A DNA stretch of 14,091 nucleotides from CAZQVA01 sp964596685 (GCA_964596685.1 CAZQVA010000025.1:1-14091); one strand, 5' to 3'. Shown: positions 1 to 7,748, counted from the first letter of the stretch. A program made the numbers and translations. The notes: a model not told the origin generated them from the sequence alone.

Positions 1-647
1 CAGGAAGACGCGATAACCTTACAGAAAATGCTTTTAGGCTATTGCGCTCCAAGACCGGACAGATGTCACAAGAAGATCTTCACAAATTCTCACAAGAGTG
101 TGTCCAATTTGTCAAAAATCTCAACCCAGAAGATCCTCGCAAGGCACTTGCACTACGAGCTCTTCTAGGACCCACCACAAATGAGGAATTTGTCTCGCTC
201 ATCAACACAGTATATCCCTCCTTCCCTATAGGAACGAATCTAAGCACCAACGGCAAAGAAGTCACAGGACGCCTATGGTACTTTATCCAAAATATTCAGG
301 ATGAAAAGGATAGAGACATTGCAGCACAATCCCTAGTTAACGCCCTTGCTGAATCCATTGAACATGGCCGTGTGACCTGCCAACCCGGCAAATTGCAGCG
401 GCTGTTAGTTGCCGTGGTTCAAGGGCGCCTTGAAGGCGTACATATTGACCAAGAAGCACCTTCATTGACACCTACACAGGCTTTTGCTCAATTTATGACT
501 AGAGAGGAGCATCAACACATGACAGATCCTCAAGCGCTGAAACAAGCAGCTCAACAGTTTTTTAGAGACAATCCCCTCTTTAGAGATGAAGAATTGAAAG
601 CTGCCTTCATGAGAGAGTTAGAACAATATATACAAAATACATTTTAG
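1..647 (+). CDS. LRR-family effector-like protein, 5'-truncated by window edge (C-terminal domain only)
   Basis: The frame that ends at the TAG at 645-647 is open to the left edge. The TTG at 42 is therefore probably internal and the gene starts outside the window. The visible part, about 215 residues, corresponds to residues ~300-504 of the complete paralogue at 900-2417. It starts with the same G-R-R-D-N-L-T-E motif and contains ALLGPT, EEFVSLINT, GRLWYFIQNIQDEKDRD and a CQPGK-LQRLL segment. The first ~95 visible residues differ at many positions from the paralogue, whereas the last ~105 are nearly identical, differing only at the extreme C-terminus. I do not recognise a named domain here and see no catalytic motif. 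The role is unknown; a host-interaction role is inferred only from the LRR region in its sister gene. No transmembrane segment lies in the visible part. Confidence 0.8.
   Translation, partial: GRRDNLTENAFRLLRSKTGQMSQEDLHKFSQECVQFVKNLNPEDPRKALALRALLGPTTNEEFVSLINTVYPSFPIGTNLSTNGKEVTGRLWYFIQNIQDEKDRDIAAQSLVNALAESIEHGRVTCQPGKLQRLLVAVVQGRLEGVHIDQEAPSLTPTQAFAQFMTREEHQHMTDPQALKQAAQQFFRDNPLFRDEELKAAFMRELEQYIQNTF
318..632 (+). repeat. Direct repeat copy 1 (315 bp, identical to 2085-2399)
   Basis: Reading the two copies side by side at an offset of 1767 bp, I find no mismatch over about 315 bases. Mismatches begin at once on both sides: position 317 is c versus t at 2084, and 633 is c versus g at 2400. 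The block covers the 3' ends of the two LRR-family genes. Confidence 0.9.
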
Positions 648-857
648 AGCCCTTGTTGCGTTAATGCCCTGACAAGGCGCCCCTAACTCATGAAAGCCAC
701 GTCCAACTAAAAAGGCTGGTGAAGACTTCACCTCCCGAATAGGTTTGGATTTTTCCTGTCGTAGGGTTTCGATGGTTTCAGGACTGGCTTTGGTGTTACG
801 TAATGATTTTTCAATTACATGTGTTATTAAAATTTAATTATTTTTAATTAATGCGTA
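648..857. other. Intergenic spacer between the two LRR-family paralogues
   Basis: No convincing gene. On the minus strand a frame of about 60 codons is open across roughly 640-830, reading ...K-S-L-R-N-T-K-A-S-P-E-T-I... It has no clear start codon or ribosome site and I cannot assign it to a family. It could be a decayed fragment of a mobile or duplicated gene. The stretch from about 815 onward is very A+T rich, as is usual upstream of a promoter. Confidence 0.4.
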
Positions 858-866
858 TGCTACAAT
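858..866 (+). promoter_or_regulatory. Candidate extended -10 promoter for the complete LRR gene
   Basis: TG at 858-859, one base, then TACAAT at 861-866 forms an extended -10 element in A+T-rich DNA, 33 bases before the ATG at 900. No good -35 hexamer is visible (only T/A-rich sequence), and no Shine-Dalgarno precedes the ATG. Confidence 0.35.
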
Positions 867-899
867 TCACTTTAATAAAATAACAAAAATAGTAGCTTC

Positions 900-2417
900 A
901 TGAAACTCACACTCTCCAACTTTTTCAGTACTTTTGCCTTGGACCCTTACTCCAAAGAGCTCGATGCACAAGACCACAAAAAAGCGCTCATCGCCTCGAT
1001 TGCTTTGGGAATTTTTACAGTGGGCCTTTATCACGCCGCACGTGCCACTGCTAACTGGGTAGTTCGCCACCATCCTCCAGGAACACAAACTGCCTCATCG
1101 CAACTCGTTAATAAAACTCTCACTGCAGCGACTACCACAAAACTCCCACTCAAAATGACTAGAAAGCAAATGAAAAACGATTTAGACAATTGGGTCAATG
1201 AGGCTCCTTCTGAGTCTAAAAAAAATTATTTACAAGCAAAGAAGCGAATTTTAGAGGCATTTGACGAGCGATGTACTTTTCTTGATTTGCATGAGCTTAA
1301 CCTAAAGAGTCTGCCAGAATCTGTCGGCAACCTGCTTCAACTGCTAGTGCTTCGTCTTGACAACAACCAACTCACCGCACTACCGGAGTCCTTTGGCAAC
1401 CTGTCTCAACTGAAATGGCTTAATCTTGCCAACAACCAACTCACCGCACTACCAGAGTCCTTTGGCAACCTGCTTCAAATGAAAAAGCTTTATCTTAGCT
1501 ACAACCAACTCATCTCCCTTCCTGTAGAGATTGGTCAACTTCAGAACCTTATTGGGCTCGATCTTTGCGACAACCAACTTACTGCACTACCGGAAATGAT
1601 ATTCCAGCTACCTCAAAATGCTGTTATATCTTTAGAAAATAACCTTTTCCCACAGCCCGCAACCCGCCAAGCCCTGCTACAACGCCTCCTAGGACCCGGT
1701 TACCGAGGTCCACAAAACATCGACTTAGGAGCACTACAAGAAGAGGGCCCAGCACTCAACGTCCATGCAGGAAGACGCGACAATCTTACAGAAAAGGCTT
1801 TTAATTTATTGCGAGATAACACCACACAGATGTCATCACAAGACCTTGATAAGTACTCAAAAGAGTGCATTCAATTTATCGAAGACCTCCCTTTAACGGA
1901 TCCCCGCAAAGAAAATGCACGCCATGCTCTTCTAGGACCCACCAAAAATGATGAATTTGTCTCGCTCATCAACACAGCATACCCCACCTTCCCTATAGGA
2001 ACGGCTCTAAGCACCAATGGAGAAGAAGTCACAGGACGCCTATGGTACTTTATTCAAAATATTCAGGATGAAAAGGATCGAGATATTGCAGCACAATCCC
2101 TAGTTAACGCCCTTGCTGAATCCATTGAACATGGCCGTGTGACCTGCCAACCCGGCAAATTGCAGCGGCTGTTAGTTGCCGTGGTTCAAGGGCGCCTTGA
2201 AGGCGTACATATTGACCAAGAAGCACCTTCATTGACACCTACACAGGCTTTTGCTCAATTTATGACTAGAGAGGAGCATCAACACATGACAGATCCTCAA
2301 GCGCTGAAACAAGCAGCTCAACAGTTTTTTAGAGACAATCCCCTCTTTAGAGATGAAGAATTGAAAGCTGCCTTCATGAGAGAGTTAGAACAATATATAG
2401 AAAACACATTTGAATAA
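900..2417 (+). CDS. Leucine-rich-repeat protein with N-terminal membrane segment and conserved C-terminal domain
   Basis: 505 residues. After ~25 residues there is a hydrophobic helix (about 29-46, ALIASIALGIFTVGLYHA), suggesting membrane association or a secretion-related signal. A polar linker follows to ~115. Residues ~126-250 hold about five leucine-rich repeats of 23 residues with the pattern LPESFGNLxQLxxLxLxxNQLTA, the type in which the motif binds protein partners. Residues ~300-505 form a helical domain shared with the truncated gene upstream. It includes a CQPGKLQRLL segment and no recognised catalytic signature; I looked for the Cys-based ubiquitin-ligase signature of IpaH-type LRR effectors and did not see it convincingly. 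In intracellular bacteria such LRR proteins are often secreted effectors; that role here is inference. The ATG at 900 has no clear Shine-Dalgarno, but no better start precedes the membrane helix. Confidence 0.85.
   Translation: MKLTLSNFFSTFALDPYSKELDAQDHKKALIASIALGIFTVGLYHAARATANWVVRHHPPGTQTASSQLVNKTLTAATTTKLPLKMTRKQMKNDLDNWVNEAPSESKKNYLQAKKRILEAFDERCTFLDLHELNLKSLPESVGNLLQLLVLRLDNNQLTALPESFGNLSQLKWLNLANNQLTALPESFGNLLQMKKLYLSYNQLISLPVEIGQLQNLIGLDLCDNQLTALPEMIFQLPQNAVISLENNLFPQPATRQALLQRLLGPGYRGPQNIDLGALQEEGPALNVHAGRRDNLTEKAFNLLRDNTTQMSSQDLDKYSKECIQFIEDLPLTDPRKENARHALLGPTKNDEFVSLINTAYPTFPIGTALSTNGEEVTGRLWYFIQNIQDEKDRDIAAQSLVNALAESIEHGRVTCQPGKLQRLLVAVVQGRLEGVHIDQEAPSLTPTQAFAQFMTREEHQHMTDPQALKQAAQQFFRDNPLFRDEELKAAFMRELEQYIENTFE
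1361..1498 (+). repeat. Two tandem 69-bp LRR-coding units
   Basis: Units at 1361-1429 and 1430-1498 each encode one 23-residue LRR. Their first ~43 bases differ at a single position (g/a in the LPES codons) and then diverge. Nucleotide-level similarity this high suggests recent repeat expansion rather than old divergence. Weaker copies flank them on both sides. Confidence 0.75.
2085..2399 (+). repeat. Direct repeat copy 2 (315 bp, identical to 318-632)
   Basis: Second copy of the identical block, here covering the C-terminal part (about residues 396-500) of the complete LRR gene. See the copy at 318-632 for the boundaries. Confidence 0.9.
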
Positions 2418-2484
2418 GTTTTTAGACGCTCTTTAAGGCTGGTATGAGCAGAAGAAAGCCAGCTAATAGTAGTTTTTGGCGAAC

Positions 2485-2512
2485 CAAAAAGCAATGCTGT
2501 CCTTCTGCATTG
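2485..2512 (-). terminator. Candidate Rho-independent terminator of the tpx-nif3-hemF-deacetylase run
   Basis: On the minus strand a 6-bp stem (CAATGC / GCATTG, 9-base loop) is followed at once by CTTTTT. It lies 36 bases beyond the stop of the deacetylase gene. The stem is short and only moderately G+C, so termination may be weak. A second 5-bp stem (GCTGG/CCAGC) near 2437-2463 lacks a T-run. Confidence 0.4.
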
Positions 2513-2547
2513 AAAACCTCTTGAAAACGCGGAGTTAAGTTGTTCGA

Positions 2548-4335
2548 TTAAAACACACTAGTGAATTCCACTATAAGGGTCTCCTCTGTACTATCAATGT
2601 GCAGGTGAGACCCTTTTTGTTGTATGCCTAATTGAGAAGGGGACTTTAATTGCCAACCAACTGGCAGCTCTAACACTAAATTACAAATGGGCTCATTACT
2701 TTGGCAAATAATTATTCTTTTTGAACCTCTTTCTAATACATCAATTTTTGTGTTGACGCGTTGATGCCACCATCGTCCAAATCGACTTACCGTATCGAGC
2801 CATACTGTAGATTTAATTTCTTGTAACCAAGAGGTTAGCCACGCCAATTTTGCTCCTGTTTCCTCCGGATGAACAAGTACTGTGCAGCAACCTCCATAGC
2901 GTTTTAAATGATTTAAAAGGGTTTCAGCCACATATTGACCATCTATAATGCGCGGATGTAATTCGTCCTCCAATGCAATAGGGAATTCATAAATTGGCGT
3001 TAGAGCGCTATACTCCCCGTTATAAAAATGCTGATAGGGTAAATAGGAACGCACCTCTCCAGAGGGTGCTGATGAAGCAAACTGATAACCACTCGCCTCC
3101 ATTAATTGCGCCAAACAATAAGGGTAAAGAAGATGTCCCGGGCGGAATGCAGTTACTTCTACCTCACTAAATATTTGCAGTAAAAATTTACTGACGCGCA
3201 GCTCTCCAAAAATAGTCGCCCCTTTAGATCGCCCTTTTTCAATCATCATCGGTTCATACGAAGGGTAAGACTCTCTTCCTGTCCCTTCTGGAATCTGTGC
3301 AAAATCTGAAACATGAGCAACACTATGACTGGCTACTTCCATGCCATAACTCACCAAATCATGTAAGATATTTTGGCTCTCTTTCTCAAAAAAAGAACGG
3401 TCGTTATAATCTTTTATATATTTTGTCTGAATGAAATAGGTGGCAGGGATACCGAGGGAGCTTTCCATTTCGGCATATGCAGCAATATTACCATAAGAGG
3501 CAATGTAATCAATATCATGGGTGATAAGAACACTCGCCGGCATTCCTTGAGGAACTGGATGTAGCGTTACAGCATTTGCTTCACGGTCTTTATATAATGC
3601 TTTTAACCATCTTAACCATACATCACATGCCGGAAAATAGGTATTACAATATGTCGCATTATTAATCTCAGCGCGCCGGTTATAACAACGAGCCAGATAA
3701 AATCCTATATCAACCCCACAAGCAATAGCCATTCCTTTACCATAACTATGACAGGTAATAGCGGGCAATTTATCTTCATAACTTGCCAAAATGCGCACTT
3801 CGGGAAAAGGCAAGTATCCTAGCGTTTTAAAATCACGGTCGATAGGAACCATAGTTTCTTCTTTGCTTACGAATCCCCGACTCCAATGATCTAGCAAAAA
3901 GGAACAGCGATGATGCACCCTATCTTCTTTGACACTAATGATTCCAAAAAGTTCTTTGAGTCCTCCCACAACATTAAACCCGATAAGCGTTCCCCCATTG
4001 AATACATGTTCTTGGCACATCATAATTTCATCAGGAGTCAATAATCTGCCAGAAACTAGGGGATAGAGAATCACACACTGATACTCAAGGGCATCTGCTA
4101 AATTATCAGTAACGATAAAAGGAATACCGATGCTCTTGAAACCATTTACAAAACCGAGCCACTGTCCTTCATCATTGCTCAAATAGATAGCAAGATGCTG
4201 TTTGCCCAAAGTGGTCGCTGAAAGTTCTGTATATTGTGGAGGAGAAACAACGGATGCAGTGTCGGGCCCAACGACTTCCAAAGAGGAATCGTATGAAAAG
4301 AGCAAAACACTGCACCAAAGAACCAATTTTTTCAC
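2548..4335 (-). CDS. Exported polysaccharide deacetylase-like (NodB-fold) protein with N-terminal amidotransferase-like domain
   Basis: 595 residues from a GTG start; codons 1-15 encode MKK plus a short hydrophobic stretch, consistent with a signal peptide. Residues ~45-215 look like a class I glutamine-amidotransferase-like Rossmann domain: a YLSNDEGQW strand, VILYPLVSG, and GGTLIGFN at the nucleophile-elbow position without a clear catalytic Cys. Residues ~265-500 carry carbohydrate esterase 4/NodB motifs: THDID (272-276, D274/D276 as base and metal ligand), HSVAH (337-341, two metal-binding His), FRPGH (397-401) and VHPEE (488-492). A ~90-residue C-terminal tail resembles a beta-rich accessory domain. 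The likely reaction is metal-dependent N-deacetylation of an envelope or extracellular polysaccharide; the substrate is unknown. It is the last gene of the run, 7 bp after hemF, with no strong ribosome site. Confidence 0.75.
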   Translation of the reverse strand: MKKLVLWCSVLLFSYDSSLEVVGPDTASVVSPPQYTELSATTLGKQHLAIYLSNDEGQWLGFVNGFKSIGIPFIVTDNLADALEYQCVILYPLVSGRLLTPDEIMMCQEHVFNGGTLIGFNVVGGLKELFGIISVKEDRVHHRCSFLLDHWSRGFVSKEETMVPIDRDFKTLGYLPFPEVRILASYEDKLPAITCHSYGKGMAIACGVDIGFYLARCYNRRAEINNATYCNTYFPACDVWLRWLKALYKDREANAVTLHPVPQGMPASVLITHDIDYIASYGNIAAYAEMESSLGIPATYFIQTKYIKDYNDRSFFEKESQNILHDLVSYGMEVASHSVAHVSDFAQIPEGTGRESYPSYEPMMIEKGRSKGATIFGELRVSKFLLQIFSEVEVTAFRPGHLLYPYCLAQLMEASGYQFASSAPSGEVRSYLPYQHFYNGEYSALTPIYEFPIALEDELHPRIIDGQYVAETLLNHLKRYGGCCTVLVHPEETGAKLAWLTSWLQEIKSTVWLDTVSRFGRWWHQRVNTKIDVLERGSKRIIICQSNEPICNLVLELPVGWQLKSPSQLGIQQKGSHLHIDSTEETLIVEFTSVF

Positions 4336-4342
4336 TTATTCT

Positions 4343-5134
4343 TTACCAAGCAGCACATGGCGGCATAGAACATAGAATGGCTTCGGGGTTTCCGCCAGAT
4401 GAAAACCCAAACTTGGTCCCTCTATCGTAAAGTAAATTAAATTCAACATAATGTGCTCTTAGATTGTTTTGAATTTGCTTTTCTAAATCGCCATAGGGCA
4501 TATGTATGCGCTTTTTATAGATCGGCACAACTGCGTCGATAAAATGATCCCCAACAGACTTCCATAATGCTAGATCTGCCTTGGGGTTTTCACGATTCAT
4601 GTAATCAAAAAATATTCCCCCCACCCCACGTTCCTTTTTACGATGAGGGATGTAAAAATATTCCTTTGCATTCTGCGCAAATTGAGGATAGATTTCTAAC
4701 CCAAATGGATCGAGGCTCTTACGAGCGACTTGATGAAAGTGATGTGTATCTTCATCATAGACCACACCCATCGGCGTTAAATCATACCCTCCTCCGAACC
4801 ACCAACGATCGTTTGCTTCAATATAACGCAAATTCATATGCACTGTTGGCGCGTGAGGGTTTTTCATATGGGTAATAAGACTGACACCTGTGGCATAAAA
4901 TGGGCCTTTTGATGGATCAAGGGGATAATTTTCTCCCCATACTTCTGAAAAGTTCACGCCCGCTTTCTCAAAAACATCTCCTCTTAATAAGCCAATCGTT
5001 CCTCCGCCACCCGTGTGATGCGGCCATTCCGTGTGCTGGAATCTCGCTCGCGGTTCCAATCCTTCAAAAGCTTCGATAATATTCATACGCATGGTCTTTA
5101 GAAAGTGCACAATGGCAGAGCGATCTTGTGTCAT
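4343..5134 (-). CDS. hemF: Oxygen-dependent coproporphyrinogen III oxidase, short C-terminus
   Basis: 263 residues. HemF decarboxylates two propionate groups of coproporphyrinogen III to give protoporphyrinogen IX, a late step of haem synthesis in the cytoplasm that uses O2. Family signatures are all visible: TGGGG (41-45), GVNFSEV (59-65), PTVHMNLRY (96-104), WWFGGGYDLTP (111-121), GGIFFDYM (172-179), HYVEFNLLYDRGTKFGF (218-234) and the SSGGNPEAIL-SMPP segment. E. coli HemF has about 299 residues and runs on for roughly 25 after the SMPP-x3-W motif. Here a stop follows directly after that Trp, and the downstream bases in this frame do not encode the missing tail. The gene starts one base after the nif3 stop, so the two are probably co-translated. 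Function is probable; the effect of the missing tail is uncertain. Confidence 0.93.
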   Translation of the reverse strand: MTQDRSAIVHFLKTMRMNIIEAFEGLEPRARFQHTEWPHHTGGGGTIGLLRGDVFEKAGVNFSEVWGENYPLDPSKGPFYATGVSLITHMKNPHAPTVHMNLRYIEANDRWWFGGGYDLTPMGVVYDEDTHHFHQVARKSLDPFGLEIYPQFAQNAKEYFYIPHRKKERGVGGIFFDYMNRENPKADLALWKSVGDHFIDAVVPIYKKRIHMPYGDLEKQIQNNLRAHYVEFNLLYDRGTKFGFSSGGNPEAILCSMPPCAAW

Positions 5135-5135
5135 A

Positions 5136-5888
5136 TTAAAAGGGATTCTCCTCTATAATTAGATGGCAGGGTATTTTAAATTTTTTATGCAAGAAGGCAT
5201 TAAGAGCTGAAGGGCCTACCACTTCTGTGGCATAGTGTCCCATTGCAAAAAAATTGATTTGATTTTCACGAGCAATATGCCATATAGGCTCATCATGAGT
5301 ACCGGTGACAAAAGCATCCGCCCCCTGTTGTATTGCTTGTTCAATCGAGCGATGAGCTCCCCCTGAAATTAGAGCGACACGCTTGATAAGATTTACTGTA
5401 TTCGGAATGACTGCTGCTGCAGGATGCTGGTAATAATCTTCTAACTTTTTTTGGAAATCATAAGGAATCAATGGTCTTGATAACTCGCCTATCACGCCTA
5501 CATCCTCAAAGGATGCACAATTTTCTAGACCGAGTGCTTTAGCTGCCGGCCAATTGTTGCCGATGATAGGATCTTTATCGAGAGGCAGATGAAAGGCAAT
5601 CAGAGAGATCCCATGCCGCAACAGCAACTCGATTTTCTTAGCTTTACTGCCAACGAGCTTAAGGGGTTCTTTATTCCAAAAGACGCCGTGATGTACAAGT
5701 AATGCATCGACACCTAAGGCTACTGCTTTTTCTATCGAGGCAAGACTTGCCGAGACTGAACACGCCAGCGTCTTGATCTCTGCTTTGCCTTGCACCTGCA
5801 CTCCATTGATGCAGTAATCTAAAATAGGGGCACCTTGCTTAGCAAAATGCGCCTCCAAAAAATGTACTAGTTCCTGTAACAAAACCAT
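5136..5888 (-). CDS. Nif3-like dinuclear metal-centre protein (YbgI/DUF34 family)
   Basis: 250 residues, matching the short bacterial form (E. coli YbgI, 247). The metal ligands of the family are all identifiable: HHG (H66, H67), HLPLD (H100, D104) and GHYATE (H218, E222). In known structures these bind two metal ions inside a toroidal hexamer. The biochemical function of the family is not settled, with proposals including GTP cyclohydrolase-like or metal-related roles; no function should be inferred from the name. ATG start; it lies one base after the tpx stop and one base before the hemF start. This suggests a tightly coupled transcript linking peroxide removal, this metal protein and O2-dependent haem synthesis. 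Confidence 0.9.
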   Translation of the reverse strand: MVLLQELVHFLEAHFAKQGAPILDYCINGVQVQGKAEIKTLACSVSASLASIEKAVALGVDALLVHHGVFWNKEPLKLVGSKAKKIELLLRHGISLIAFHLPLDKDPIIGNNWPAAKALGLENCASFEDVGVIGELSRPLIPYDFQKKLEDYYQHPAAAVIPNTVNLIKRVALISGGAHRSIEQAIQQGADAFVTGTHDEPIWHIARENQINFFAMGHYATEVVGPSALNAFLHKKFKIPCHLIIEENPF

Positions 5889-5889
5889 A

Positions 5890-6387
5890 TTATAGGCCTA
5901 AATGTTGAGTCACCTTTGCATAATCAGGCTCTTGAGTGATTTCTGGGACCTGTTCCGTGTAAGTAACTTTTCCATTCGCATCGACAACAACTACAGCGCG
6001 CGAAAGTAGACCAGCTAAAGGTCCATCAATGATCTCAACTCCCCACTCTTTACCAAATGAAGACCTAAATGCCGAAAGGGTGGTCGCTTGTAATTGTTTT
6101 GCTGTGCAAAAACGCCCCTGTGCAAATGGTAGATCTTTGGAAATATTCACAACAATAATGTTGGGGGCCTTTGATAGCGTCTGATAAAATTTTTCGACGC
6201 TCAGAGCGCACACGCCTGTATCGATACTTGGAAAAATGTTCAAAACGAGTGTTTTGCCAGAGAAATCAGCACGTGTTTTTTCTGAAAGGTCGGCAGCAAC
6301 TAAACGAAAAGCAGGAACTGAAGATCCTACTGCAGGTAGTGTGCCACTTGTGTGGATGGGATTTCCTTTGAGCGTAATATTTGCCAT
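5890..6387 (-). CDS. tpx: Thiol peroxidase, atypical 2-Cys peroxiredoxin
   Basis: 165 residues from the ATG at 6387, the usual Tpx length. This start is preferred over the in-frame ATG at 6411 because a perfect GAGGAGG stands 5-6 bases upstream and because MANITLKGNPI matches the family N-terminus. The peroxidatic cysteine is C60 in PSIDTGVC and the resolving cysteine is C94 in GRFC, matching E. coli C61 and C95. The conserved T-x2-C geometry is intact, so the enzyme should reduce H2O2 and lipid hydroperoxides using thioredoxin. It is cytoplasmic or periplasmic in different bacteria; no signal peptide is seen here. First gene of the run tpx > nif3 > hemF > deacetylase. Confidence 0.96.
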   Translation of the reverse strand: MANITLKGNPIHTSGTLPAVGSSVPAFRLVAADLSEKTRADFSGKTLVLNIFPSIDTGVCALSVEKFYQTLSKAPNIIVVNISKDLPFAQGRFCTAKQLQATTLSAFRSSFGKEWGVEIIDGPLAGLLSRAVVVVDANGKVTYTEQVPEITQEPDYAKVTQHLGL

Positions 6388-6424
6388 GACTGCCTCCTCT
6401 TGCTTTAGCATTCATTAGCAATGT

Positions 6425-6454
6425 ATCATACTCAGAAATCCCTCATAATGTGTA
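6425..6454 (-). promoter_or_regulatory. tpx: Candidate promoter for the tpx run
   Basis: On the minus strand TACACA (6449-6454), 18 bases, TATGAT (6425-6430): -35 matches 4/6 and -10 5/6 of the housekeeping consensus. It lies in the 68-base gap between umuC and tpx, 37 bases upstream of the tpx ATG. Confidence 0.4.
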
Positions 6455-6455
6455 T

Positions 6456-7748
6456 CTAAATTTTTATGCGCGGTAATTGCTCCCAGTCAGTCGTATAGGC
6501 TGGGCTACAATGACGCGAAGTACTTTTCCATTCCTGAGCAATCCCTTCTTTGAGCCATTTCAACGCTCCTTTCCCATAGTGTTGATTAATGGCATCAACG
6601 ACATTCATCAGTTTTTCATCTTTGGCAAAGTGCTGAGGATTTCCTAAAAGAGAATATTGTTTGGTGTCCCCAGGGACAAGTCCATGTAGAGTCACTCCAA
6701 CCTTTTGATAAAAGATCCCCTCCCGGTAAATCTTTTTCAAAGCATGTTGAGCCGCTGCAATCAGATCGCGCGTACTGCTAGTCGCCTCATTTAGTGGTAC
6801 TCTTAATGAAACAGAGGAGTGTGGAAGACCATCTTTAGTCATGGGGAATACAAGAAATAGATCGATCATCGTTGCCATGAGCCCCTCCAAGCGCAGTTTT
6901 ACTGCTGCGTTTGCAATATAATGCACAAGAGCCTCTTCAATTGGGCCAAGATCTTTTTGCAGAGCGCCAAAAGCACGTGAATACGTAATACTCTTCCTCA
7001 TTGCATCTGGCTCTCTAGCCAGAGCGATATGCCCTTTTAACTCTTCATAAGTCCTCTGTAAAGGGAGAGCAAAACTTTTGTGTGCCACAACGGGGTCAAG
7101 AAGATAAAGATCTTTGGCAGTGAAGATCCGTTGTTTATGCAGTTGTGCTTTTAAGCGATGCCCTATTCCCCATACATCCTCTACAGGAAGTTGTGAAAAA
7201 AAAGAAAGGAGTAAAGAAGAGGAAAGTGCTTCAAGATCAAACACCCGTGCATTTTTTTCAGATTTCTTAGCGACGCTATTAGCCAATTTTGCGCGCGTTT
7301 TAGTCGAACCAATTCCCAGGCAAACTGGTAGACCAAGCATGCGATCAATGGCTGCAACAATTTGTCGACTAAAGGACAGGCGCTTGCTCTCTTGAATCTC
7401 ACTAATATTCAGAAAGCATTCGTCGATCGAATAAACTTCCGCCATAGGACACATTTTACGCAAAAGACGCATCACGCGCTCAGACATATCGGCATAAAGT
7501 GAAAAATTACTAGACAGAGCGATGACTTGACTCAAGGCAGCTTCATCGCGGCTTTTGAACCAGGGCATGCCCATGCCAACTCCCAAGGATTTTGCTTCAT
7601 TAGAGCGAGCGATCACACATCCATCATTTCCAGAAAGCACAACAACAGGTTTTTTGTGTAAAGATGGATTAAAAACACGCTCACAGGAAACAAAGAAGTT
7701 GTTGCAATCCACGAGAGCAAAACGATTTAAACTTTGTGGATCGCCCAT
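6456..7748 (-). CDS. umuC: DNA polymerase V catalytic subunit UmuC (Y-family)
   Basis: 430 residues from the ATG at 7748 (E. coli UmuC, 422). This start is chosen because GGGGAG lies 7 bases upstream; the in-frame TTG at 7763 is the alternative. Y-family catalytic residues are present: D14 in ALVDCNNFF, and D109/E110 in YSIDECF. NDGCVIARSNEAK, YADMSERVM, GIGSTKTRAKLAN and LPVEDVWGIGHRLK are typical of the palm/fingers and helix-hairpin-helix regions. QYSLL at 364-368 sits where E. coli UmuC has its beta-clamp-binding QLNLF. The C-terminus (GIAQEWK, SPAYTT) also matches. It performs error-prone translesion synthesis with UmuD'2 and RecA. It is the fourth gene of the kinase-UmuDC operon and its start overlaps umuD by 22 bp. 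It appears fully intact, unlike its UmuD partner. Confidence 0.95.
   Translation of the reverse strand: MGDPQSLNRFALVDCNNFFVSCERVFNPSLHKKPVVVLSGNDGCVIARSNEAKSLGVGMGMPWFKSRDEAALSQVIALSSNFSLYADMSERVMRLLRKMCPMAEVYSIDECFLNISEIQESKRLSFSRQIVAAIDRMLGLPVCLGIGSTKTRAKLANSVAKKSEKNARVFDLEALSSSLLLSFFSQLPVEDVWGIGHRLKAQLHKQRIFTAKDLYLLDPVVAHKSFALPLQRTYEELKGHIALAREPDAMRKSITYSRAFGALQKDLGPIEEALVHYIANAAVKLRLEGLMATMIDLFLVFPMTKDGLPHSSVSLRVPLNEATSSTRDLIAAAQHALKKIYREGIFYQKVGVTLHGLVPGDTKQYSLLGNPQHFAKDEKLMNVVDAINQHYGKGALKWLKEGIAQEWKSTSRHCSPAYTTDWEQLPRIKI

Noticed and set aside
640..830. Minus-strand open frame between the LRR paralogues, reading K-S-L-R-N-T-K-A-S-P-E-T-I, faintly like a transposase tail
   Set aside because: No start codon, ribosome site, terminal repeats or firm family match; too short to call a pseudogene.
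1361..1570. CRISPR-like or satellite repeat
   Set aside because: The 69-bp periodicity is in frame with 23-residue LRR units, so it is protein-coding repeat structure.
2435..2465. GCTGG/CCAGC stem after the LRR gene as a plus-strand terminator
   Set aside because: Five-bp stem, 16-base loop and no adjacent T-run.
4236..4430. Plus-strand ORF across the hemF/deacetylase junction
   Set aside because: Antisense to two well-supported genes; no family resemblance.
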